Below are positions 1 through 8,700 of a stretch of 56,925 bases of DNA, piece by piece; within the stretch, counting starts at the first letter, position 1, and each line of letters begins with the position of its first letter. The notes under the pieces were generated by a model. That model ran no database searches and was not told the DNA's origin. It saw nothing but the letters and a program-made list of their open reading frames with translations. Both the position numbers and the translations under genes were made by a program. The DNA comes from Anaerolineae bacterium (lineage in GTDB: Bacteria; Chloroflexota; Anaerolineae; Aggregatilineales; Phototrophicaceae): the NCBI GenBank assembly GCA_017303635.1, contig JAFLCG010000025.1, positions 1 through 56,925 on the forward strand, read 5' to 3'.

Positions 1-35
1 AAGCGCATCCGGTCGAGTGCCCATTCGCTCTCCAT
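1..35 (-). CDS. 5' end of an unidentified protein, cut by the window edge
   Basis: Only eleven full codons are visible, starting at the ATG whose first base is 35 and reading MESEWALDRMR. A strong purine-rich ribosome binding site (AGGGAGGAGG) lies about 4 bases upstream, which is the main reason to call a gene. A second ATG at 39 is out of frame and touches the Shine-Dalgarno sequence. The short charged helix could begin an HTH protein, but nothing can be said about function. Confidence 0.35.
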   Translation of the reverse strand, partial: MESEWALDRMR

Positions 36-507
36 ACATCCTCCTCCCTGCCAATCGGTTGGCGGATGATTGTAGGGGTCACGATGTCGCTACGCTCCTC
101 GAGGAGATGAACCAAAAGAATCATACAGGTGGTGGTCAGACAGGATCTCACTGTCGATCATCCTGCCACCTTAGACTAGCCGGGCTTCCGCCATAGCGGA
201 AGCGCAGACGACTGCGAGGTCGTCTGCAATACACTCACTCAGCAGGTGGGCCGGACAAGCAGAATAACATAAACACATGTCTTGTCTGACGACTCTGGGT
301 CGCAAGTAGTCAGCGTGAACAATTCATACAACAGATCATGACGTACTAATGCAGTCCTTTCAAAGATACTATATCTTCAAGTAGTAATCGAATTCTATAG
401 ACTTCGATATACTAGGGTAGCTTGTGCTGACACTTGGCTCGCACCTGTGTTTAGTGATGACGGCACCAGTTTGAACAGACATAGATCATGGAAAGGTAAA
501 GTTAGCC
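36..507. other. Gene-free stretch with two abutting perfect hairpins
   Basis: No convincing coding sequence is seen between the partial minus-strand gene and the plus-strand gene at 508. It holds a 12-base palindrome CTCCTCGAGGAG near 95 and two directly adjacent perfect hairpins at 184-227. The part from 330 to 430 is AT-rich and may contain the promoter of the 508 gene, but I could not pick a convincing -35/-10 pair. Confidence 0.6.
184..227. repeat. Tandem perfect hairpins
   Basis: Hairpin one pairs GCTTCCGC (184-191) with GCGGAAGC (196-203) around a CATA loop. Hairpin two starts on the next base and pairs GCAGACGAC (204-212) with GTCGTCTGC (219-227) around a 6-base loop. Neither is followed by a T run on either strand, so they are not textbook intrinsic terminators. 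They could be a REP/MITE-like unit or the terminator of an unseen transcript. Confidence 0.7.
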
Positions 508-1248
508 ATGACGGATATCTGGTATGAGGATGTACTGCTACCGGAAGACAACGCAGGGGCTGTCGTCAGTAAACCGATCGACAGTGAAGAATTCTCACTG
601 CCGGGATCATTCGCCGAGCGGCAGACTGAGGCGCTGAACGGTATTGTACGGGTACATCAGCCGCGCTGGCGTTTGCTGAGCGCAGAAGAGACCAAACGTA
701 GTGCCGTACAAGCCGGTTCCCGCTTGGTAGCTGTACGGTTAGCTTTTGAGTTTGACCTGCAGGATGCAGCCAAGCGGGATGGCGTTCGCTTTGTAGCCGC
801 CAAGTGTGAGTCGTGGTTGTGGGCGGCCAGTGCCAATTACACTCAACCTGCCGTCTACGATATCGTGCCACGTCAACTGAACGGCACCAAGCCACAGATG
901 GTGAAACTGCAGTTTGAGCCACAAATCAAGGTCACAGACGTAGCCGAAGTATCATTAGGGAGCATCAGCACCGATCTGGCTGTGGGTGTCATCCAACCCA
1001 AGTGTATCGGGTTTCTGGGCCGGGAAAGCCGCGAACCCTACTGGACGATTGACCCGCAGGATGAAGCCTTGCTCGGCTTACGAACTTTCTGGATGGTTGT
1101 GGAGATGCCACCGGGCTGCGAAGCCATCCGCGTGAGCGCCCGCGCACAGGCGGATGCCAGGCGTCACGTGGGCCATGTCATCCCACTGCGCGGCAGGCAT
1201 ACCACCCGCGAGTCGCTGCCCAGCCTGCTGATTACGCCTTCGGGTTGA
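508..1248 (+). CDS. Hypothetical protein, 246 aa
   Basis: An ORF of 246 codons with ATG at 508 and GGAAAGG about 11 bases upstream as a plausible ribosome binding site. I do not recognise a family. The protein has no signal peptide or membrane segment; it is mixed alpha/beta with many beta-prone stretches, two tryptophan-containing patches (residues ~100-105 and ~190-197) and a proline-rich end. Its stop lies inside the convergent STAND-caspase gene, so the two overlap tail to tail by 17 bases. Codon use looks the same as its neighbours. It may be an accessory of the neighbouring conflict protein, but the convergent orientation gives no operon support. Confidence 0.6.
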   Translation: MTDIWYEDVLLPEDNAGAVVSKPIDSEEFSLPGSFAERQTEALNGIVRVHQPRWRLLSAEETKRSAVQAGSRLVAVRLAFEFDLQDAAKRDGVRFVAAKCESWLWAASANYTQPAVYDIVPRQLNGTKPQMVKLQFEPQIKVTDVAEVSLGSISTDLAVGVIQPKCIGFLGRESREPYWTIDPQDEALLGLRTFWMVVEMPPGCEAIRVSARAQADARRHVGHVIPLRGRHTTRESLPSLLITPSG

Positions 1249-4200
1249 CGGTTAACACCACCCCTCTGTAACCCACAGCGTTGAGCTCGGGTGTCTGAAC
1301 TTTGCCGACCTCACGGGCGCGCTGTTTAACTTCTGGGCTTAGCTTCTGCCATAGAGCGAGCAGATCGACTTCCCCAGGTTGGCGGAGCTGTTCCAGCAGC
1401 ACTTCGGTGAAGAGGCTGTGATCATGACCGGGCAAGATATGGGAATATTGATGCTCACCGCAGGAAGCCATTAATACCCGTCCGCGGCTGTTCCGCATCT
1501 GATGGACATCCGGCACGACGAACTGGATACCCAGCGAGTCTTTGGTCAAAGCGGCATCCCCGGCATGGCAGCAATCCAGAAAGACGCTGAGGTGCTGAGA
1601 TTGAATGTCGCCCAGCAAGTCCTCAAATTCGCTCATCGAGAGGGCAGTACCTGCGATATCTCGTCGATCCGTGTCATGCGGGATGAGGAAGACGCGCCCA
1701 TCCACCAATCTGGCCCCATGCCCGGAGTAATAGATGATGACCGAGGCTTCGGGATGTTCGGCGGCTTGCTGCGCCAGCCACCGCATACCATCACGAATGG
1801 AATCGCCAGTTGCCTGGGCATCGGTCAGCAGGCGTACAGCACCGTAACCCGCCTCCCGCCGCAGGAAGCGACTAATTGCGCGGGCATCTCCCGCCGTCAG
1901 CGCCAGCGACAGGGCAGGGTCACGGGTTTGACCGACACCGATGACGAGCGCATAACCCTGCGGGAAGCGCGGAGCCAACACCTGAGCCGTGGGCAACCAC
2001 TTCTCCTGTTCCCAGGCCAGGATGGGTAAGGTCACCCGCAGCACCTCTACAGAAAGATCTTCGGCAATCGCCTCAAAACCTGGCCCCCAACTGACCAATG
2101 CAGATACAAACTCGGACAGCTCACGTGAACCCAGGACCTCGAAAGCGCGTTCCGGTTGCCCGGCCTCGGCGCGCGCCGCCGCGATCGCCATCAGCGCACT
2201 CGCCCGCTCATAGGCCTGGTCGATCCCCCGGGCGATGCCCTCGGCGGCCTCATACTGCCCGGCCTGCGCCCGCGCCTCCGCGATCGCCCTCAGCGCACTC
2301 GCCCGCGCATAGGCCTGGTCGATCCCCCGGGCGATGCCCTCGGCGGCCTCAACCTGCCCGGCCTGCGCCCGCGCCTCCGCGATCGCCCTCAGCGCACTCG
2401 CCCGTGCCCCTTCGAAGCGAAGGGTATGCGCTGCCGCCAGACTGTACTCCCAGGCCTGCTCGGCAGCGTCGCTGGCGAGCTTGGTGAGCACCGACCCAAT
2501 TTGAGTCCAAGCCCCGGCGCGGGCTTCCGCCGCGCGCATGCTTTCGGCCCCGGCACGAACGGCCTCGATCTGGCCTTCCTGAACCAGCGCCAACAAAAAG
2601 GTCTGGGCATCCTCCAGGAATTCAGTGCCGTAGTCATCCCGCAGCGAGTCAAGCAGTTCATCGGTGATCCGTTTAATGGCGGCGGCTTCGGATGGGTTTT
2701 GACCGCGAGGGTTTTCCAACAAGGCCGTCCGCACTGCCAGCAAGCCCTTGAATCGGGTCGCACTGCTGCGCCTCATGCGGGCATAACTGAGGGCTTCCCC
2801 CAACCGCCCGTACCAGACCAGCAGCCGCAAGTCGAGATCGGTATACCGATCAGCTCGGGCGGCGATCACTTGTTGGGCCGCCCGCAGCTCGGCGATGCGA
2901 AGCATTTCATCCGCCGTCGGGGGGTGGCGGTCTTTATAGCGCCCCAGCAGCAGCAGCAGGTCATCGGCATAGGCGGCATCGCCTTCGCAAGCCCTGAACT
3001 TGGCATTGCGCCACTCTGGCGAACCCACCGCCAACCGGTGCAACTCATCCATCCGCCCCAGTTCTTGCAGGTGATAGGCCAGCCGCAGGTACAGGTAGTG
3101 GTCATCCGGAACCTGGTGCCAGGGCCGGTTCTCTGGGTTGTAAGCCCGCAGCAACCGCTCATGCAGGGCGGTCAGTCCCTGGCCTGACTGCTTCACACGC
3201 CCGCGCATATAGTCCAGTTGCAGGTCGTGCGGCTTGTACAGGCTCAGATTTTCATCCCGCGTTTCCCGCAACAGCAGCGCTCGATCCACCAGAGAATCAA
3301 GTAAATCCTGTACATCCTCCACATTCAGGCCGCGGGCCGCCCAGTAGGTGACCAGCGTAGACTCCGGCACCTGCGCATCATCTGGGAAGACCGCCAAATC
3401 TAAGTAACAGCCTTCAACGGCTTCGCCCATGTCCTCTTGTAATTCGGCCACGCTAACATGCACCACTGTCCACAGGTTGTTATAGCCCTTGTTGTAGTCG
3501 GCAGATTGGATGGGGATATCAGGCAGTTCTTCATTCTGCAATCGGTTGAGCATGGTATCCCAGCGGTTGAGCAACTTGCCTTTCAGCGCCCGCCCGATCA
3601 TATCTAGCGCCAGCGGCAGCCCATTGCAGGCTTTCAGGATGCCTGCTGTCGCTTTGGGCAGCTTTTCCAGGGTCACGCCACTGGATTTAGCGAGTAGCAG
3701 ACGGGCATCTTCGTTGTTGAGCATTTGCAGGGTATGAATGGCAGCATCTACCGCACGAACCACATCCTGTTTGCGGGTCGTTACCAACACTCGCACTTGC
3801 GGCCCCAGCCCCAGCAAACCGCGCACATGTTGATGGTCCCAGATGTCATCTAAGACGAGCAGACAGCGCTTCTCCCCCAGAAGCGTGACCAGCAGTGTCC
3901 GCAAACTCTCCACATCGCTGAGGGCGGTCGCGCGACCTTCAACATAACTCGCCAGGCGGGCCATCAAGGATTCAATCTGCGGCTGCATACCAAACGTCAG
4001 CCAGAAGATGCCATCCGGGAAGGCCATCCGCACCGCTTCATCCCGGCAGAGCATGGCCGCCAGGACCGTCTTGCCTAAGCCGCCCATCCCCTGGATGGCC
4101 ACACGGTTATCCCGTCCAACAGCAGTTACCGCCGTGGTGGCATGGGCCAACAGCAAGCCACGCGCCGTGGTCAATTCATCCAGGCGCTGCAGATAACCTT

Positions 4201-5533
4201 CGCTCACGGACGGCACTTCCCATAATCGTCCAAGTACCTTGGGTGCAACCGGAAGGGGGGCGCTTGATTCCCCTGCGCGCAATTCCAATCGCTCTGGATC
4301 CCAACGCAGGGGTTGGGGAGTTCCTCCGAGGGGGATATCCCACATCCGCAGCAGGCTTTCCAGACTATAGGCCGCGTATAGCAGTGCTGCGCTCCGCAGC
4401 CAGGGCTGACTGTGACTGCTCCGACTGATCGATAGGCCCGCTGCCCAGGCCGCCAACCACCAGCTCGCCTGATACTCCTCCGCCACGCTGGCTGATCGCT
4501 TCTCCAGCACCTCCAAAAGATCCGCCACCCGATCCCGAATGGCTTTCAGCAGAGGCCAGGTTGCCGCTGGACGCATCCCAGGCGGCTCACCTTTGAGCCG
4601 AATATCGAAGCGCGTCATGGCGGGTAGGATCGCCAGCCAATCTGCCCAATCAGCCGTATCCTTAACAGTCAGGCAGCGAGCCATTACATTCAGTTCGAGA
4701 TACGCCAGATCAAAGAAGAGTAAGCCCTGCGGCTCAAAGAGCGCCGTATCCAACATTTGGGGCGCTACATCTGCTAGGCGACCATCCTGCCCAAGTCGGC
4801 AGATGATATTGCCACCATGCAAGTCCCCATGCATCGGTGTTCGCGCGAGCGTGAGTTGTGGAAGCAAGCCGTCTTGCAGGGCAAAGTAAAGGGGGTTAGG
4901 CAGCGTAATCGCATTGTTGGGTGGCGTCACATCAGCGAGAAAGGTCAACAGGGACGTAGTGGTCTGAATTCCGAAGTGTGTCTTGAAGCGCTCTGCTAGG
5001 GTGTCAAAGCGGTTGTCATTCCCCCGATTGAGCACATCCTGCAGCAGCTGACGTGGCGCGTATCCCTTCCTGCCGGTGGTGAGGCGTTTAGGGATCTGCC
5101 ACCCGGCCAGTACTTCGCTGGTCAGGCGGCGGATCTGGGGCGCAACTTCATCCCAGCGGAGTCGGTTCGCGGCAAAGTCATCGAGCACGCGGCTCAGGGA
5201 GCGTGCGCCCCACACCACCTCCGATGCCGGTTGATAGAGCACCATGCTGAATCCATCCACGTGACCCATCGGCGCGTGAATGACTGCCGGGATGTGGTCT
5301 TCCATGCCCTGACGTGCCTGTGCGTGTTGCCTGAACTCCGCGGTAGTTCGCTCGCTGCGGTCGATCTTGGCATAGGCTTTGCCGCTGTAGGCACCATCAC
5401 TTCCCAGAATATCAACCAATAACACCTTCGCTCCGGAGAATCCTTCCTGAATCTCCTTGTAATCGGCTGCGATGGTTCCCAAATGAGATGGGTAGGACGC
5501 AAACAGTTGTTGGATGAGCGTGTCAGTGAGCAT
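1232..5533 (-). CDS. STAND conflict protein: kinase-like domain, NB-ARC NTPase, TPR-like repeats, caspase
   Basis: A 1433-residue cytoplasmic protein. Residues ~1-400 look like an aminoglycoside-phosphotransferase/TCAD9-type kinase fold, with the catalytic loop HGDLHGGN at 235-242. Residues ~470-760 are NB-ARC: P-loop GMGGLGKT with Lys488, Walker B LLVLDDIWD, sensor VLVTTRK, and GLPLAL. A winged-helix region follows, then helical repeats (~800-1160) including a nearly identical 33-residue unit. The C-terminus (~1190-1430) is a caspase-like C14 peptidase with YYSGHG (His1272) and DCCHAG (catalytic Cys1322). By analogy with bacterial STAND/NLR-like systems, the N-terminus and repeats would sense, the NB-ARC would oligomerise and the caspase would kill or disable the infected cell. 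It is divergent from the methyltransferase-helicase cassette at 5771, with 237 bases between them. The domains are clear; the role in defence is inferred. Confidence 0.88.
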   Translation of the reverse strand: MLTDTLIQQLFASYPSHLGTIAADYKEIQEGFSGAKVLLVDILGSDGAYSGKAYAKIDRSERTTAEFRQHAQARQGMEDHIPAVIHAPMGHVDGFSMVLYQPASEVVWGARSLSRVLDDFAANRLRWDEVAPQIRRLTSEVLAGWQIPKRLTTGRKGYAPRQLLQDVLNRGNDNRFDTLAERFKTHFGIQTTTSLLTFLADVTPPNNAITLPNPLYFALQDGLLPQLTLARTPMHGDLHGGNIICRLGQDGRLADVAPQMLDTALFEPQGLLFFDLAYLELNVMARCLTVKDTADWADWLAILPAMTRFDIRLKGEPPGMRPAATWPLLKAIRDRVADLLEVLEKRSASVAEEYQASWWLAAWAAGLSISRSSHSQPWLRSAALLYAAYSLESLLRMWDIPLGGTPQPLRWDPERLELRAGESSAPLPVAPKVLGRLWEVPSVSEGYLQRLDELTTARGLLLAHATTAVTAVGRDNRVAIQGMGGLGKTVLAAMLCRDEAVRMAFPDGIFWLTFGMQPQIESLMARLASYVEGRATALSDVESLRTLLVTLLGEKRCLLVLDDIWDHQHVRGLLGLGPQVRVLVTTRKQDVVRAVDAAIHTLQMLNNEDARLLLAKSSGVTLEKLPKATAGILKACNGLPLALDMIGRALKGKLLNRWDTMLNRLQNEELPDIPIQSADYNKGYNNLWTVVHVSVAELQEDMGEAVEGCYLDLAVFPDDAQVPESTLVTYWAARGLNVEDVQDLLDSLVDRALLLRETRDENLSLYKPHDLQLDYMRGRVKQSGQGLTALHERLLRAYNPENRPWHQVPDDHYLYLRLAYHLQELGRMDELHRLAVGSPEWRNAKFRACEGDAAYADDLLLLLGRYKDRHPPTADEMLRIAELRAAQQVIAARADRYTDLDLRLLVWYGRLGEALSYARMRRSSATRFKGLLAVRTALLENPRGQNPSEAAAIKRITDELLDSLRDDYGTEFLEDAQTFLLALVQEGQIEAVRAGAESMRAAEARAGAWTQIGSVLTKLASDAAEQAWEYSLAAAHTLRFEGARASALRAIAEARAQAGQVEAAEGIARGIDQAYARASALRAIAEARAQAGQYEAAEGIARGIDQAYERASALMAIAAARAEAGQPERAFEVLGSRELSEFVSALVSWGPGFEAIAEDLSVEVLRVTLPILAWEQEKWLPTAQVLAPRFPQGYALVIGVGQTRDPALSLALTAGDARAISRFLRREAGYGAVRLLTDAQATGDSIRDGMRWLAQQAAEHPEASVIIYYSGHGARLVDGRVFLIPHDTDRRDIAGTALSMSEFEDLLGDIQSQHLSVFLDCCHAGDAALTKDSLGIQFVVPDVHQMRNSRGRVLMASCGEHQYSHILPGHDHSLFTEVLLEQLRQPGEVDLLALWQKLSPEVKQRAREVGKVQTPELNAVGYRGVVLTVNPKA
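2181..2402 (-). repeat. 99-bp tandem repeat coding 33-residue helical repeats
   Basis: The motif starting GCGATCGCC recurs at 2181, 2280 and 2379, an exact 99-base period. The copies differ at only a few bases. In protein the unit reads ARASALRAIAEARAQAGQ followed by EAAEGIARGIDQAY, a TPR-like helix pair one residue shorter than the canonical 34. The near identity suggests recent duplication in the sensor region of the STAND protein. Confidence 0.85.
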
Positions 5534-5770
5534 GAGCCAATCTCAGATACTATTGTGCTGCTGAAGGTATTCAAATGAGTCTGTAGCAATGCTTTGGCAG
5601 CATAACATCGGATGACCATTTCTGCTAATGACTTCATATCACTCCATTGACTATACTTGCCCTTGACCACTCGTCAGCCCGTTTGTCGATTAACGTCCCC
5701 TGGCAGTAGAATACATACTAAAATTACTGCAAGTCACATCGGATTGTTTTCAAAGTAGAAACGAGCCATC

Positions 5771-8700
5771 ATGCTGGATAATCTGCACGTTAACGATGTT
5801 GAACTGACCGCTGCCGATATCGGCACGCTGGAGAATGCAGACGAAGTTGCGCACCTGTTTGCTCGATTGGGTTACAACGTGGATGCGCGCCGCAGAATTC
5901 CGAACTCCGCAGCGACCTACTTGCCCAAAGATGCTGTTCGCATTGAAATAAACCATCATGAATTGATTGCAACCGATGATGAACGTGTCATTAAGGTGTA
6001 TCTGTTTGAGGTGCGCTCCGTCACTGCTGCACTTAGAAATGCATTGGCAAACGGCTTCAAGGGCACACATGATACAAATGTTCTTTTGGTTCTTACTAAG
6101 AACTACGAGGAACTTGAATTTACACTGATCGAACGTGGGATCGTTGATACCAAACGGAAAGGCCTGGAGCCACAAATTCTTGTTCGTCCGATTCCGCTCA
6201 ATATCAACCGCCGCAACCCTGAACCTGTGAAACTGCGTGTTCTCAAACGATTCACTTTTACGGAAGAGGATAGTGATTATCAATGGGAAAAGCTGCGCTC
6301 TGCTTATAAGCTGGCCCAGTGGAGCGAGGAATACTTTAACAACCGGGCGCTGTTCTCCGATTATTACCTCAAGCAGCGCCTGACTGATTCCCGCCTGACC
6401 CCGCAGTGGAATGAGGATGTACGTCCGACGGGACGCGAAATATACAGACACATTGTCAGTGCGCGGAAGAACTTCAGCAGACAGCCCGAAGCGAAGATCC
6501 GAAAGGGACTCTACGAACCGCTGTTTACGCTGCTTGGCTTTGATTTTGAGGTGAACAAAGCGAGCGACTCGGCTGCTGACGAACCAGATTATCGACTATA
6601 CACCAAAGGAGACAGGAGCAAGCCCATCGCGGTCGCCCTCACGTATGTTTGGAATCGCAACCTGGATGACGTGGACACGACCCGCGAACCGGAAGATGGC
6701 ACACCCGATGAAATTCCCGGCGCGATGGTCGTCAGTGTGTTGGAGAAAACGCAAGTCCCATGGGTGATCGTCACGAATGGCAAGCTGTGGCGCTTGTATT
6801 CCTCCACTGCCAGCAACAAGGCGACTAACTACTACGAGATTGACCTCGAAGAAGCAATTGCTGCGACCGAGCAGATCACAGCGCTCAAATATTGGTGGCT
6901 GATGTTTCGGCAACAGGCCTTCACCGGTTTCCTGGATATGCTCCTGAGCGAGTCGAATAAATACGCTGCCCAACTGCGCGAACGCCTCAAGGATGACGTG
7001 TTCCTGCGCATCTTCCCGCAGTTCGCCAAAGGTTTTATTACGCACATGCGGTCGCAAGGGGTGAATGCAGAGGACATCAACCTTGACCTCGTATTTTCCG
7101 GTACGATGACGTTCCTATACCGGATGATGTTTATCTTGTACGCCGAAAGCCTCGATCTACTGCCTGTGAGCGAAGAACGCGGCTATGGAGAATACAGCCT
7201 GTATGCGCTCAAGCGAGAACTAGCGGGGGTAGGTGGTGAAAATGAGGCCGCTGCGCCTGACAAGCTAAAGAAGCACTACACGACGAACTCAACCGCGATT
7301 TATGATCGTCTGGAAAAGCTTTTTCGTCTCATCGACAAAGGCTCTGCTCAGGTAGAAGATGCAGACCTAAAAACGTTGAATATGCCGACCTACAACGGCG
7401 GTTTGTTCAGCGCGGAAAACGAAAGCGGGCTGTTCCTCGAACGCTACGCGATCCCCGACCAATTCCTGATGCTCGGTCTGGATCGGCTGACTCGCGACGA
7501 GGACGACAAGACCCAGAAGCTGGTCTTCATCGACTTCAAATCGCTCGGCGTGCGCCAGTTGGGTAGCATCTACGAAGGGCTGCTCGAATTCAAGCTCAGA
7601 ATCGCCGCTGAACCGCTCGCGGTCGAAAAGGACGGCAAACGCGAACTCTATATCCCGCTGAAAAAGGCGAAAAAGAAAGATGCAGCAGCAGCCGTCTCCA
7701 AAGGCGAACCTTACCTTGAGAACGACAAGCAGGAGCGCAAGGCGTCCGGCAGCTACTACACGCCGGATTACATCGTCAAGTACATCGTGCAGCACACCGT
7801 TGGCCCGGTGCTGGAGCGCAAGCTGGGGGAATGCGCCCCGAAACTGCGCGATGCACAGAATCGGTATCGGCAGCACCGCGACACGGTGAAGGCGCGGGGG
7901 AACGATCAATCGCCGGAACTGTTCTGGAAAGAACCGGCCATGCAGCAGTTGGTCGATGACTGCCTGAATATACGCGTGCTGGACCCGGCCATGGGCAGCG
8001 GACATTTTCTGGTCGAAGTAGTCGATTTTGTCAGCAACAAGCTGATCGACTTCCTGAACGGGTGGAGCGAAAATCCGGTCTGGGCGGCGCTGGACCGCAC
8101 CCGCGAGGATATTCTGGCAGGCTTAGATGAAAAGATCATCATCGACGCAGACAAGCTGACCCGTGTAGTGCTGCTGAAGCGGGCGGTACTCAAACGCTGC
8201 GTCTACGGTGTGGATCTGAACGGGATGGCGGTGGAACTGGCGAAAGTCTCGCTGTGGCTGGATGCGTTCACGCTCGGCGCACCGTTGAGCTTCCTCGATC
8301 ATCATCTCAAGTGGGGCAATTCGCTGATCGGGGTGCGGGTGCGTGAGGTGCAGGCGGCACTGGAAGGACAGCAAACGCTGTTCAGCAGCAACAAATTCGC
8401 GGGCGTGATGCTCGCCACCGATCTAATGCAAAAAGTTAGCTATTTGAGCGACAACACCGTCGCGCAGGTGCAGGCCAGTCAGAATGCCTACCGCGATGCC
8501 AGCGACCAGCTTGCACCCTTCAAGCGCGTGCTGGATGTGTATACCTCGCGTTGGTTCGGGAATACACCGACCAAAGGCAAACGCGGCAGCGGGGACTTTG
8601 ATCCGACCATCGAGTTCTTGAAACGTGATGATACACAGGCCTGGCTGGAAGACCCGCACAACCCGAAGCACCGTCTGCCCGCCGATGATTACATGATGGC

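Noticed and set aside
2181..2402. CRISPR array
   Set aside because: The 99-base repeats are contiguous with no spacers and code for in-frame helical repeats.
2098..3187. Long plus-strand ORFs opposite the STAND protein, including one of 343 codons
   Set aside because: They are Arg/Pro-rich mirror reads of the GC-rich repeat region; the minus strand has clear NB-ARC, TPR and caspase motifs.
5750..6451. Minus-strand 233-codon ORF over the methyltransferase start
   Set aside because: No motifs, and it lies opposite a continuous conserved reading frame.
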